Positions 10,901 through 19,521 of a stretch of 64,000 bases of DNA are shown here, piece by piece. The notes below the pieces were generated by a model that worked only from the letters and a program-made list of their open reading frames with translations, was not told the origin of the DNA and made no database searches. The stretch spans positions 124,001 through 188,000 of the forward strand of contig CP046107.1 in the NCBI GenBank assembly GCA_016864895.1, read 5' to 3'. The translations under genes were made by a program, and so were the position numbers. The stretch comes from Neisseriaceae bacterium. GTDB lineage: Bacteria > Pseudomonadota > Gammaproteobacteria > Burkholderiales > Neisseriaceae. How positions within the stretch are numbered: position 1 is the stretch's first letter; every line of letters begins with the position of its first letter.

Positions 10901-12520
10901 CTAGTTCAATTGGTAGCTAAGTTATTAGACTTTGAATCTGGAACATTAATTGATGTACTTGAAGATTTACGTCATTATGGTTTGGATAGTATTTTGGTGA
11001 TACAGTTATGTAATCTGATCAAGCAAAATGGTTATTTCGCGACACCAAGGATGATTGTTGGTGCTAAAACAATTAGACAAATTGCCTTACTAATAGAAAA
11101 AAATACAGTAAGACAAAATCATTTTGATGATATTGCAAAAAAATATTATCCGTTAACACCTATTATGAAGTGGTTGGTGAATTTTGATCGTTGGCAACAT
11201 TTTTGTCAGTGGTCGATATTTACCTTACCACACGATTATACAGAGGAACGACTGAAAGAAAATTTAAAGCATATTGTTAAAATTCATCCAATGTTACGAT
11301 CTAGAATTCACAAAAATGGTACTAACCAGTTTTTTGAAATTATGAATGTTGATCAATTCAATTCGAATGAAGATAATTGGATACTTTGTGTTAATAAACC
11401 GTTAATGCAACATGAGAAGATCGAACTTCAAAATATTTCACAGCAAATTACAGCACTAATTGATCCTCAGTTAGGCGTTAATATAAAAATTGTTTATTTT
11501 CCAAAACATGAACAAAAGGGCGGACATATTCTAATATTTATTCATCATTTGGTGGTTGACGGTGTTTCATGGAGAATTTTATTAGATGATTTCCGACAGT
11601 TAGAAATAAGTAAAAAAGTGATTATACCAGAGAGAACTTACTTTACTACTTGGTCGAATTTATTAGTGGAAAAATCTAAATCCTCAATAGTATTAGGTTC
11701 ATTACCTCATTGGAAGAAATATTTAGATATTAGTAGGGAACCATTGGGAGAAAGGTATATTGATACTGAACGTGACCTAGCAATAGATGCTTATACGATG
11801 ACTGTATTATCTGATTCACAAAAAGTCAGAATTTTAAAAGATGTAACCTTATTTAATTTTACAGTAGAAGAGGTATTATTATTAACCTTATTAGAAACAG
11901 TATTGGTTTGGTATAAGATAAGGTATCCCAATCGGATTGGCATGGAAGTACAAGAAATTCTGATTGATCGTGAAAATCATGGTCGAGACGAACAAGTTTT
12001 TGATGAATATGGGAATAGTGATGATGACTTATCAAGAACAGTAGGTTGGTTTACTACAGTTGTACCATTACGATTAAAACACAGTGATAGTGAAGATATT
12101 TTCGAACAACTACATACTATTAAAAATCAATTATCATCGATGCCAAGTAGTTCATTGGAATATTCTCTATTACAAGAACAATTAGGCCCTTCAGGAGCAG
12201 AAATAGAATTCAATTACCATGGACTTCTAAATAACGTTTCAAATAAAGATAGTGGTGCTTGGAATATGTTTACAGAGCCAAAAATTTTAGATGCAATACC
12301 AGAAGTAACTGATCCCTTGTTGCCACGTACTTATGCCGTAGAAATCAATGCTGGCATTGTTGAAGATGTTATTAATACTGGTGGCGATCAAAGTCATTTG
12401 GTGGTGAGGCTTAATTTAAGTGCAAATGTGTTTAAACGAAAAGACCTGGCACAATTACATTGTTTATGGCAAGAACAATTTGAAAAAATTTGTCTGAATC
12501 TTACCAAGCGATATCAATAG
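7979..12520 (+). CDS. Non-ribosomal peptide synthetase, C-A-PCP-E
   Basis: This is a complete one-module synthetase of 1513 residues. The order is: N-terminal condensation domain with HHIIIDG (His145); adenylation domain with TSGSTG (~613), FYGPTEA, YRTGD and NGKLD; PCP with GLDS (phosphopantetheine Ser1004); and epimerization domain with HHLVVDG (His1189), a GRDE segment and FNYHG. The A4 region reads FDASW, keeping the Asp that binds an amino group. The gene follows the larger NRPS by 7 bases and is surely co-transcribed. The peptidyl chain probably passes from the upstream terminal PCP to this C domain. The protein ends with the E domain: there is no thioesterase, reductase or terminal condensation domain. 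Either another synthetase outside the window follows it in the assembly order, or release is unusual. Confidence 0.95.
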   Translation: MDNGVDIIDVWPVSPLQEGLFVLHKLSQGKDPYHIQFSFRIEGNIDKDLLKSSIHLLLDRYPNLKAAFFDEDLEYPIQIIPNKAEFYWKEIPIDTLDDIIATDKRVLAISKEEFAKPFDLTAGSLIRFLYLSGEKDVHYFIMTAHHIIIDGWSLPIFFSELMKLYVCCKNRSFLLVEPPNYRDYVIWLGQKSKSTALKKWQEYLSGVKQPTFLSNFDGLGFKITLPARHQGYLLKEETKILSKWCQQVGLTINSVFLFAWSFVLRNILNQEDVLFGLTVSGRPAEIVNVDNMIGLFINTVPCRVHLIPDETILEQIRALQHKLFEMREYGFIGLTDIQRALKMNQLFDTLVIFQNTPIAYETNFELGDTKIYPLKSSDSTHYPLTLVGAVVDGEFRLELEVRSDITDSVNAQYIVQSVLKFLKEVSQYEKQCLSSIPIYLEQGFVTNLNVDKNIKYTDSIWAIFQKNVKKLSQEKAIIIPLSGGGEKTYTWIQLDTLVRQISLLIKQKVKQENLESGCTVGIYLPRNEYFVASILACIKLNYVFIPFDYSFPIERVENIANKARIKLILSNKQSVIDTVATLNFAALNFSGLSLDDDNDYTISLDQPLYIIFTSGSTGNPKGVTVSQRNIIALLKSHQNLYLKKLQKEENRLLHIGHAWSFAFDASWQPLICFLSGNTLVLLNESIQRDPSLFVEAIQQYQIEFIETSPTMIKHIDLNVLFSKKNSSLKILGLGGEPIDVLLWRRLSNIDSIKILNFYGPTEATVDAVVADICASNTPIIGFPLDGIKVQILDNWLRPCAQGVIGELYLSGDQITGGYFNDPETTSIRFVAGDNGCLRYRTGDLVSINRQGQLVYHGRSDFQVKIRGFRVEPKDIEENLMRDYRIADAKVFPVSTSAGLRLAAAIILNPIYVSDEINTQIMVDFRKKVPAYLVPHYIVVVDKFPMTINGKLDVNALPKIQKKVIEKPKTETEVKLVQLVAKLLDFESGTLIDVLEDLRHYGLDSILVIQLCNLIKQNGYFATPRMIVGAKTIRQIALLIEKNTVRQNHFDDIAKKYYPLTPIMKWLVNFDRWQHFCQWSIFTLPHDYTEERLKENLKHIVKIHPMLRSRIHKNGTNQFFEIMNVDQFNSNEDNWILCVNKPLMQHEKIELQNISQQITALIDPQLGVNIKIVYFPKHEQKGGHILIFIHHLVVDGVSWRILLDDFRQLEISKKVIIPERTYFTTWSNLLVEKSKSSIVLGSLPHWKKYLDISREPLGERYIDTERDLAIDAYTMTVLSDSQKVRILKDVTLFNFTVEEVLLLTLLETVLVWYKIRYPNRIGMEVQEILIDRENHGRDEQVFDEYGNSDDDLSRTVGWFTTVVPLRLKHSDSEDIFEQLHTIKNQLSSMPSSSLEYSLLQEQLGPSGAEIEFNYHGLLNNVSNKDSGAWNMFTEPKILDAIPEVTDPLLPRTYAVEINAGIVEDVINTGGDQSHLVVRLNLSANVFKRKDLAQLHCLWQEQFEKICLNLTKRYQ

Positions 12521-13030
12521 TTATAACGTATTTTTTATCTGTCTAAATATAGACTGTAGGTTTTATAAAAATAGCTAGTTATTGAAAATAAACCAGATAA
12601 GATATTTTTGTTGATTATTTTGTGTTAGTTATTTTACTTCCAGCTTAAGAGTATTTTTTTGAAGAAAAATGTCTGGAATAAAATATTTGATTATATTTGT
12701 CTAATTTAAACTACTGGTTACTGATCTAATCCATAAAAGGAATGTAATAGATCTTTACTTTTAGAAATAAGAAATAGGCTGGATTTATTTATAAAATAAA
12801 AATATAAAACAAAATACTTAAAATAAATCGGTATGATTTTGATTAGCTGGAATATCAAAAAAGAAACTAGAGGATCGTGGGTAAATCAAAGCAATAAATT
12901 AGCTACCGATTATCATCCATAGTTATTTGATGGTAATATTTGCGAAACAAATTATCACTCAGATTGTTTTTTGACAATCAAAATTAAATTTTTAGCGAAT
13001 TAAAATCCTTTTAATATTACTACTATTCGA
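12521..13030. other. Spacer between convergent NRPS and salicyl-AMP ligase genes
   Basis: This AT-rich stretch has stops in all frames. A short inverted repeat (gattgt/acaatc, 12962-12979) is present but is not followed by a T-run on either strand. No gene, RNA or convincing terminator was recognised. Confidence 0.5.
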
Positions 13031-14641
13031 TCAAGAACAAAGCTTACGGATAATTTTCTTTTTATCAATTTTATTGATGGATGTTTTAGGTAGTTTTTTT
13101 TCAATCACCAATTCATCAGGAATTTTAAAGGTTGCAACTTGATTCTGGGAAAAATATTTTCTAATTTCTGAGTAGTTTGGAGGATTATCTCCAGTAATAA
13201 CCAGACAAGATTTTTCACCTAGAACTTCATCTGGCAGACCAACTAGTGCTGCTTCTTTGATATTTGGATGTGACATAGCTAATTCTTCAATTTCCGAGCA
13301 ATCAATATTTTCTCCAGCACGTATTATTATATCTTTGATTCTCCCAGTAATAATGACATCTCCTGATTTAAGGAGCCTTACTTTATCACCAGTGCGATAA
13401 AACCCATCTGGTGAAAAGCTATCATGGTTAGCTCTTTCGTTGCCATAGTAACCTCTTATTGTATAAGGTCCTCTGACTAATAATTCTCCTTCGCTACCTA
13501 ATGGAAGGGGATTTCCATCTTCACCTATAATTTTTAGTTCATCGTAGGAGCTCATTGGTTTACCTTGAGTCATCCAGGTTAATTTCCTAAGTGAGTTTAG
13601 TTCAGTAAAACATATTAATCCTTCGGCCATACCATAAACTTGTTGTAATTTTCTACCAATAATTTGATCGAATGCTTGAGCACATTGTGGGCTAAAACGA
13701 GCACCTCCAACCTGAATAACTCTTATTGATGATAAATCAATGGGTTCTCTTTGCAGTGTTTCAGTCCATAAATTCGCAATTGATGGTACCAGAGCAGTGA
13801 TAGTCACTTTATGATCATTGATCACTTTAAATACGTTTTCTGGACTAGGGTTATTACACTGAACCAGTGAGGAGCCTGTCATAATTGATCCTAATATGCC
13901 AGGTGCAGAGAGTATAAAATTATGGGCGACTGGAAGTATGCTTAAATATATATCACTAGAACTAAGCTGAGTTTGTTTGATAGCACATTGAATATTATAG
14001 TAATAATCATTGTGTGATCGCGCAATAACTTTTGGTTTACCTGTCGTCCCACCAGAAACTAGCATAAGACCAGGATCATTACTTGAAACTAGTTTTTTGA
14101 TTTCTAGAAATTTGGGAATTTTATTATGTTGATATGTTGGACTTGGTAAAGAGTCTATTAAAAGAACTTGTATGGGGTTATTTGCTTGCTTAGTTATTGT
14201 TGTATACATAGATAGATGATTTTTCGCTGATATAAAATTTTTTTCAGTTATGATAAAACTGGCACAAACAGTATTAACTAAATTTAATAATTCTTTTTTT
14301 TGGTGACCAGGTAATGATAATAAAGGAATCACTCCGATTCTTAAGCACGAAAAGAAAGCCAATAAAAAATTTCTTAATGACTCAATTTGTATGGTAACTA
14401 CTTGATACGGTCTAAGTCCTACTTGCCATAGAATATTTGCATTTAATTCAACTTGTGCTAAAAAACTTGAATAAGTGTTATATTCATTTTTATTGAGAAT
14501 TAATTTATTTTGTGGAAATTTTTGACTTGCATCAAGTAGTATTTCATACAATAATTTGAATTTAAATAACTTATTCATTATGTAAGTATTTTCTAATTTT
14601 TCATCCAGATATTTATATTTAGATAAGATCCTTTGACGCAT
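13031..14641 (-). CDS. Aryl acid (probably salicylate) AMP ligase, EntE/DhbE/YbtE type
   Basis: This 536-residue stand-alone adenylation enzyme should activate an aryl acid as its adenylate and load it onto an aryl carrier protein to start siderophore assembly. Visible motifs are SGGTTGKPK (~195), AHNFILSAPG (~239), YGMAEG (~337), YRTGD, and RAGENIDCSEIEE near the C-terminus. In the A4 segment an Asn stands where amino-acid-activating domains have Asp; this is the hallmark of dihydroxybenzoate and salicylate ligases. The nearby gene is a salicylate synthase and no entA/entB-like genes are seen, so salicylate is the likelier substrate. The protein has no fused aryl carrier domain, so that carrier must be elsewhere, perhaps on the NRPS upstream of the window. 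The gene is divergent from the ornithine hydroxylase and shares its Fur-box-like promoter region. Confidence 0.88.
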   Translation of the reverse strand: MRQRILSKYKYLDEKLENTYIMNKLFKFKLLYEILLDASQKFPQNKLILNKNEYNTYSSFLAQVELNANILWQVGLRPYQVVTIQIESLRNFLLAFFSCLRIGVIPLLSLPGHQKKELLNLVNTVCASFIITEKNFISAKNHLSMYTTITKQANNPIQVLLIDSLPSPTYQHNKIPKFLEIKKLVSSNDPGLMLVSGGTTGKPKVIARSHNDYYYNIQCAIKQTQLSSSDIYLSILPVAHNFILSAPGILGSIMTGSSLVQCNNPSPENVFKVINDHKVTITALVPSIANLWTETLQREPIDLSSIRVIQVGGARFSPQCAQAFDQIIGRKLQQVYGMAEGLICFTELNSLRKLTWMTQGKPMSSYDELKIIGEDGNPLPLGSEGELLVRGPYTIRGYYGNERANHDSFSPDGFYRTGDKVRLLKSGDVIITGRIKDIIIRAGENIDCSEIEELAMSHPNIKEAALVGLPDEVLGEKSCLVITGDNPPNYSEIRKYFSQNQVATFKIPDELVIEKKLPKTSINKIDKKKIIRKLCS

Positions 14642-14717
14642 TTTATTTCCAATCGAATTATAGGTTATTAGGCAAAAACATGATGTTTAAAAAATATTGT
14701 GAACATTAAATAATATT

Positions 14718-14746
14718 ATTATAATGATAATGATAATTATTATAAT
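14718..14746. promoter_or_regulatory. Fur-box-like operator in the divergent siderophore promoter
   Basis: Overlapping GATAAT-type hexamers lie between the divergent ligase and hydroxylase genes. The best 19-base register (14720-14738) matches the classic Fur consensus GATAATGATAATCATTATC at 15 of 19 positions. A TATAAT at 14741-14746, about 25 bases before the hydroxylase ATG, lies at its edge and could be the -10 of the forward promoter. Iron-bound Fur here would repress both directions. The match is seen in the sequence; the regulation is inferred. Confidence 0.75.
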
Positions 14747-14770
14747 TTATAATTAAACTGGAGTAAATCT

Positions 14771-16015
14771 ATGGAAAAAAAATATGATGTTGTTGGTGTG
14801 GGCTTTGGTCCTTCTAATTTGGCATTATCAATTGCAATAGAAGAATATAATAGCTTTAATACTAACAAGATAAAGTCTTTATTTTTAGAAAGTAAACCTA
14901 ATTTTACCTGGTATCCTGATATGATGTTGCCAGACTCAAGTATGCAGATTGCTTTCCCAAAAGATTTGGTCACATTCCGAAATCCTAGAAGTGAATATAC
15001 TTTTTTTAATTACTTGTTTGAGAAAGGAAGATTGGCTGATTTCGTCAATTTAAGGTCTTTTTATCCATTTAGAGTAGAGTTTGCAGACTATTTAAAATGG
15101 GCGTCTAAAAAAATTCGGATTCCAGTAAAATATTCCAGTAAAGTAACAAGTATACAACAAAATCATAACCTTATTAGTCTATCTTATATCAATGAAGCCA
15201 ATGAGCAAAAAAATATCATTACTGAAAATGTAGTGATAGGAATGGGGTTATCTCCCAAGTTGCCACAATCAATTAGATCAGGTATCAGAGTCTTTCACAA
15301 CTACAATATACTAGATTCTATTAAGAAGGTAAAAGATTTCAAACATAATAAAGTAGCAATATTAGGTGCTGGGCAAAGTGCAGCTGAAGTAATTAATTAT
15401 TTCTATCATGAATTTCCCGATATGGATATTTACGCCATTTTTTCAAGATTTGGGTTAACTCCTTCTGATAGTACACCTTATAATAATCAAATTTTCGATT
15501 CCGAAGTAGTTAACGACTGGTATGAAACAAGCCAAGAAACTAGGAATTTATTGTTTAATTATCATAAAACAACTAATTATTCTGTAGTTGATGAGGATTT
15601 AATTAATAAGATATACGAACTACAATACAAAGATACCTTGCTCAATAAAAATAGAATTTATATGAAGAATGCGTCTATTATTGAAGATTGTGAAGAAAAA
15701 GAAGATAGTGTTTGTTTGAAGATAAAAGATTTATTTACTCAAAATATTCAAGAATTAAATGTGGATATTTTAGTTTGTGCCACAGGATTTGAGCCAACTA
15801 GTATTAAAAATATATTAGCACATCCAGAGGATTATTCTTTTAATGGAGAATCACCTACAGTGACCAGAAATTATCAATTGGAAAAGAAAAATAATGAAGT
15901 ATCCTCAATCTATTTGAATGGTTGTACAGAAAACTCTCATGGGTTTAGTTCTACTTTATTGTCTGTTACTGCAGTCAGAGCAGGAGAGATATTAAGTAGC
16001 ATTACTTTAAAATAA
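14771..16015 (+). CDS. L-ornithine N5-monooxygenase (PvdA/SidA family)
   Basis: This 414-residue flavoprotein should hydroxylate the side-chain amine of ornithine with NADPH and O2, giving the N-hydroxyornithine used to build hydroxamate iron ligands. An FAD-binding GVGFGPSNLAL starts at residue 9, an NADPH-binding ILGAGQSAAEV is at ~197, and an ATGF segment is at ~337. The stretch FPKDLVTFRNP and the following FFNYL fit the ornithine-specific branch better than the lysine (IucD) branch, but substrate choice is inferred. GGAG sits 8 bases before the ATG. The gene opens the forward siderophore set (salicylate synthase follows after 18 bases) directly behind the Fur-box-like site. No formyl- or acetyltransferase for the hydroxylamine is visible nearby, so the residue may be cyclised or acylated by the NRPS. 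Confidence 0.9.
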   Translation: MEKKYDVVGVGFGPSNLALSIAIEEYNSFNTNKIKSLFLESKPNFTWYPDMMLPDSSMQIAFPKDLVTFRNPRSEYTFFNYLFEKGRLADFVNLRSFYPFRVEFADYLKWASKKIRIPVKYSSKVTSIQQNHNLISLSYINEANEQKNIITENVVIGMGLSPKLPQSIRSGIRVFHNYNILDSIKKVKDFKHNKVAILGAGQSAAEVINYFYHEFPDMDIYAIFSRFGLTPSDSTPYNNQIFDSEVVNDWYETSQETRNLLFNYHKTTNYSVVDEDLINKIYELQYKDTLLNKNRIYMKNASIIEDCEEKEDSVCLKIKDLFTQNIQELNVDILVCATGFEPTSIKNILAHPEDYSFNGESPTVTRNYQLEKKNNEVSSIYLNGCTENSHGFSSTLLSVTAVRAGEILSSITLK

Positions 16016-16033
16016 ATAACCAGTGAGAATGAA

Positions 16034-17347
16034 ATGACGATGAAAATAGATAGTAAACAAATTCCTTATATATTAAGTTTTTTAGCAGATAAATATACTG
16101 ATAACGATTATTTTGCCTATGAATCTCCTCAAGAATCATTTTTTGCATTGGGAAATAAAAAAATGATTAAACTTTATTCGGACAGAGTGGAGTTATTTGT
16201 TGATGGTAACATTCATTCTATTGAAGGAAGGTTTGCTAAACCTTCTATTGAGTTGAATTATTATACTAAAAATTTTTTAGGATCAGAGGAAAGAATTTTT
16301 GTAGGTGTTACTTTTGAGTTTTCTATTGAGGAGTTGAGTGTATTTGAAGAATTAGAAAAAAATATATTATTAGCTTTTTTATTTATTCCAAACGTTGAAA
16401 TTAAAATAACAACAGAAAATATTTCATCAATGGGGGATGCAGAATTGGTATCTGAAATAAACGATGAAATAAAGAAAGAAATGAGAAAATTCGATGATAA
16501 CAATTTAAAGAGTGAGTTTTATAACCACGTTTATTATCGTACAGATGATTCTTATAAGGAAAGAGTTAAGATAGCAGTGACTGAGATTTTGGATAAAAAA
16601 TATGATAAAGTTATTCTCTCTCGTAAAATTTCCGTACCTTTTGAAATAGATTTCTCCAAATCATATTTAAATGGCCGATTAGCTAACAATCCTGCTCGTT
16701 CATTTATTTTGAATTGTGTTGGGATACAGTCTTTTGGCTTCAGTCCTGAGCTTGTGGCGAGAATCGAACCTGATGGTAGGGTGATGACAGAGCCTTTAGC
16801 GGGAACGAGAACATTGAAAAATAATTTTAAAGAAAATGATGAATTAAAAAATGAATTATATACAGATATTAAGGAGGTATTTGAACATGCTATTTCAGTT
16901 AAGGTAGCATGTGATGAAATTAGTAGAATTAGCAATAATGGTAAAGCCAATATAACAGAGTTTATGGTTGTTAAAGAAAGAGGTACTGTTCAACATATGG
17001 CTTCTTCAGTCGAAGGATGGATGGAAAAAGAATTGAGTGTTTTTTCAGTATTGGCATCTTTATTTCCATCGGTTACCGCTTCTGGATTACCTAAAAAATA
17101 TGCTATTGAAGCCATCAATCGTTTAGATGATATGCCCAGGGGTCTTTATTCTGGTGGTGTCGGTTATTTTGATCCTAAAGGTGTGTTTGATATAACCTTA
17201 GTACTAAGATCCATTTTAAAAGTTGGTGAAGATACCTTCTTAAGGGTTGGGGCGGGGATTGTTTCTGATTCTAATCCAGAAAGAGAATATGAAGAAACTT
17301 GTGAAAAGGTATCTTCGATTGCACCTTATCTGGTTAAAAATAGATAG
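16034..17347 (+). CDS. Salicylate synthase (MbtI/Irp9/YbtS family)
   Basis: This 437-residue chorismate-utilising enzyme is predicted to convert chorismate through isochorismate to salicylate and pyruvate. The C-terminal two thirds carry the family signature: SRKISVPF, a FGFSPELVA segment, MTEPLAGTR with Glu253 in the Mg/substrate site, VEH-type FEHAISVK, RGTVQHM, FPSVTASGLPK, PRGLYSGGVGY and a C-terminal RVGAGIVSDS. The overall length and these motifs match MbtI-type salicylate synthases better than EntC-type isochorismate synthases, and no separate pyruvate lyase gene is present. It lies between the ornithine hydroxylase and the PPTase gene (14-base gap) and supplies the aryl cap for the reverse-strand ligase. 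Confidence 0.9.
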   Translation: MTMKIDSKQIPYILSFLADKYTDNDYFAYESPQESFFALGNKKMIKLYSDRVELFVDGNIHSIEGRFAKPSIELNYYTKNFLGSEERIFVGVTFEFSIEELSVFEELEKNILLAFLFIPNVEIKITTENISSMGDAELVSEINDEIKKEMRKFDDNNLKSEFYNHVYYRTDDSYKERVKIAVTEILDKKYDKVILSRKISVPFEIDFSKSYLNGRLANNPARSFILNCVGIQSFGFSPELVARIEPDGRVMTEPLAGTRTLKNNFKENDELKNELYTDIKEVFEHAISVKVACDEISRISNNGKANITEFMVVKERGTVQHMASSVEGWMEKELSVFSVLASLFPSVTASGLPKKYAIEAINRLDDMPRGLYSGGVGYFDPKGVFDITLVLRSILKVGEDTFLRVGAGIVSDSNPEREYEETCEKVSSIAPYLVKNR

Positions 17348-17361
17348 ATGGTTGTTGTGTT

Positions 17362-18096
17362 ATGACTGAGATATGGATAGTTGAGTTAGATAAAATAAAT
17401 ATTGATGTGAAAAAATATATGCATATATTTTCTGATGAGGAGATCAAAAAATATCATGGTTTCGTAAGGGAATTTGATGCAATTTCGTATTTAAAATCGC
17501 ATTTATTAATGAAAATCATTCTGGCTAAAAAAATATCTCAGTCTATTCATGGTCTTAATTCGTATTTTTATAGTAACCAATATGGTAAGCCTTATTTATT
17601 AAATGGCCCTTTTTTTTCAATAAGTCATACTAATGGATTATTTGCCATAGCTATTTCAGACTTTGATGTTGGTGTGGATATAGAAAATATAAGTAGAAAC
17701 ATATTAACTTTTGAAGATCTTGATTTCATTTTGGGTAAGGCAGAAAAAGATTTTATTGCTACTATTAGTGATAGTGAAAAGGATTTGGTATTGTTGTGGC
17801 ATATTTGGGTAAGGAAAGAGTCTATTGTAAAGGCTTTGGGTTATGGATTATATCAACCACTGGAACATGTTGTTATTCCACTTAAAAAACTATTTTTTTC
17901 TGTTTACCAAGGAAGAGAAAGATTTCTGTGTAAGGAAAAAAATAATTTAATAAGAATTATGAGTGGATGTCAATTAAATCTTCCTTTAGGTTATGTTGGA
18001 TTTGTTGTTTCTAGAAATCTTAATAATATTAGGCAGTATATTTTTAATAAAGATTATCAATTTTTTGATATCTGTGATGTTTTAATGGAGGTATGA
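17362..18096 (+). CDS. 4'-phosphopantetheinyl transferase, Sfp type (siderophore-linked)
   Basis: This 244-residue protein should move phosphopantetheine from CoA to the serine of the NRPS carrier domains, turning them from apo to holo form. Visible motifs are FSISHT, GVDIE (residues 104-108, Mg-binding) and WVRKESIVKALG (~149-160), the usual Sfp/EntD pattern. It follows the salicylate synthase by 14 bases and belongs to the same transcription unit. The C-terminal ~60 residues are not conserved in any way I recognise. A second Sfp-type gene lies at 57123-57764. Confidence 0.9.
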   Translation: MTEIWIVELDKINIDVKKYMHIFSDEEIKKYHGFVREFDAISYLKSHLLMKIILAKKISQSIHGLNSYFYSNQYGKPYLLNGPFFSISHTNGLFAIAISDFDVGVDIENISRNILTFEDLDFILGKAEKDFIATISDSEKDLVLLWHIWVRKESIVKALGYGLYQPLEHVVIPLKKLFFSVYQGRERFLCKEKNNLIRIMSGCQLNLPLGYVGFVVSRNLNNIRQYIFNKDYQFFDICDVLMEV

Positions 18097-18186
18097 TTTT
18101 TATAGATAATACATGGTTAGTAGTTTTGTTTTCTACTGTTTATGACAATTTTAATTTAAGAGATAGGATGATTAGTTTTTAGTTCA

Positions 18187-19317
18187 ATGAGAAATTTTTT
18201 GTTATTTAGTACCATATTCTTATTTTCAAGCTGTGTTGAACACAATATGCAAATGGAAGTGAAGCATATTCGTCAAAGAGGTCAGCCTTTTTCCTATACA
18301 GCCTATAAGCCAATTTTTTCGATTGATAAATATATTGACAAAGCTTTTGAATATGTTTATTTCACAACAGCCGATAATAATAAATTGGTTAAAGCTTCTG
18401 CTATTTATTTATTACCTAAAAATTCTAAAAATAAAATAGTTGTGTTGGCACATCCTGTTACAGGAATTGGCAAAAGTTGTGGTATAGAAGGAAATTTATA
18501 TCAATGGGCAATTTCGAATTATATTCAAGCGTTATTAAAAAATCATTACAGAGTGATTTTACCAAATTACCGAGGCTTAGGATTGAGTGATACTTCACAT
18601 AGATTTCTAAATGCAAATGATGCAGCTATGGATGTACTCGATGCTATTCAAGCGAGTATTAAATTATTTGAATTGGATGTTGATATACCTATTGTGTTAT
18701 GGGGATATTCTCAGGGGGGACAAGCTACCCAAAGAGCAAGTGAAATAGTTAGCTTTTATGCACCTAGTTTAAATATATTAGGTTCTATTCAGAATTCAGC
18801 ACCTTTAATATTGTCTTCTGCTCTGGAGGATTTTATTGATAAAAAAATTAATGTATTTCACTATATGTTGATACCTTATATGTTATCAGGGATTATTCAA
18901 ACTACACCTGAATTAAAACCCTTGGAAGAAACAATTTTCAATAATAAATTGCAAATTCTTTCAACTTTATGTTCTTTTAGTGCACCTTTGTCTTTAGTAG
19001 CTGGGAATTTTTCTTTAGACATTTCCAGAATTTCTGAGCGACAGTTGAACATCATCAGATCCTACTTTGTAGCACAAGATGCACCTAAATACCACACAAA
19101 TATTCCATTATTGTTAATTTATGGAGAGAATGATGAAGTTGTACAAAAGCGATGGCGAGAAAATCTGATGGAAAAATTTTGTGAAAAAAAATTATTTGTG
19201 CACTATATAGAGAGAAAAGGTGGCCATATGAGTCATGAGGATATTAATATTTCTCTTCCTTGGATTGAAGATCGATTTTCTAATATCCCAGCTAAAAATG
19301 ATTGTTTGCATCATTGA
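18187..19317 (+). CDS. Exported alpha/beta hydrolase (secretory-lipase-like)
   Basis: This 376-residue protein has a hydrophobic N-terminus ending in FSSC (Cys17), so it may be a lipoprotein, though the lipobox is not ideal. A nucleophile elbow GYSQGG (Ser175), an Asp in YGENDE and a His in GGHMSHED give a likely Ser-Asp-His triad, and HPVTGIG and NYRGLGLS precede it. The overall pattern resembles bacterial secretory lipases and alpha/beta hydrolases of unknown substrate. It lies between the PPTase and the siderophore receptor. A role in hydrolysing the ferri-siderophore, or in release or editing of the peptide in place of a missing thioesterase, is possible but inferred. Its predicted export argues for an envelope role. 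Confidence 0.75.
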   Translation: MRNFLLFSTIFLFSSCVEHNMQMEVKHIRQRGQPFSYTAYKPIFSIDKYIDKAFEYVYFTTADNNKLVKASAIYLLPKNSKNKIVVLAHPVTGIGKSCGIEGNLYQWAISNYIQALLKNHYRVILPNYRGLGLSDTSHRFLNANDAAMDVLDAIQASIKLFELDVDIPIVLWGYSQGGQATQRASEIVSFYAPSLNILGSIQNSAPLILSSALEDFIDKKINVFHYMLIPYMLSGIIQTTPELKPLEETIFNNKLQILSTLCSFSAPLSLVAGNFSLDISRISERQLNIIRSYFVAQDAPKYHTNIPLLLIYGENDEVVQKRWRENLMEKFCEKKLFVHYIERKGGHMSHEDINISLPWIEDRFSNIPAKNDCLHH

Positions 19318-19471
19318 AAAGAATGAGTTGCTATTTTTATTTCAGTGTATCTGATTCAATAGTTTAATTCTGTTTTATAAACACGACATATATACGTTTA
19401 TTTTACTTCGAATTTTGTTAAATATTAGTTTTTGAAATTTTTAAAGAGTATTATTAACCAACATTTAAAAC

Positions 19472-19490
19472 AATAATAATTATCATTATT
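19472..19490. promoter_or_regulatory. Fur-box-like operator before the TonB receptor
   Basis: The 19-base site matches the classic Fur consensus at 15 of 19 positions and lies about 30 bases before the receptor ATG, just before a GGAG ribosome site (19511-19514). This fits iron-repressed receptor expression. It also suggests the receptor has its own promoter in addition to any read-through from the biosynthesis genes. Confidence 0.75.
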
Positions 19491-19521
19491 ATTTTTTTAA
19501 ATTAAAAAAGGAGATTATGTT

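Noticed and set aside
12962..12979. Terminator between the convergent NRPS and ligase genes
   Set aside because: The 6-bp stem has no following T-run on either strand.
16034..17347. EntC-type isochorismate synthase
   Set aside because: The motifs and length fit MbtI/Irp9 salicylate synthases, and no isochorismatase or EntA gene for dihydroxybenzoate is nearby.
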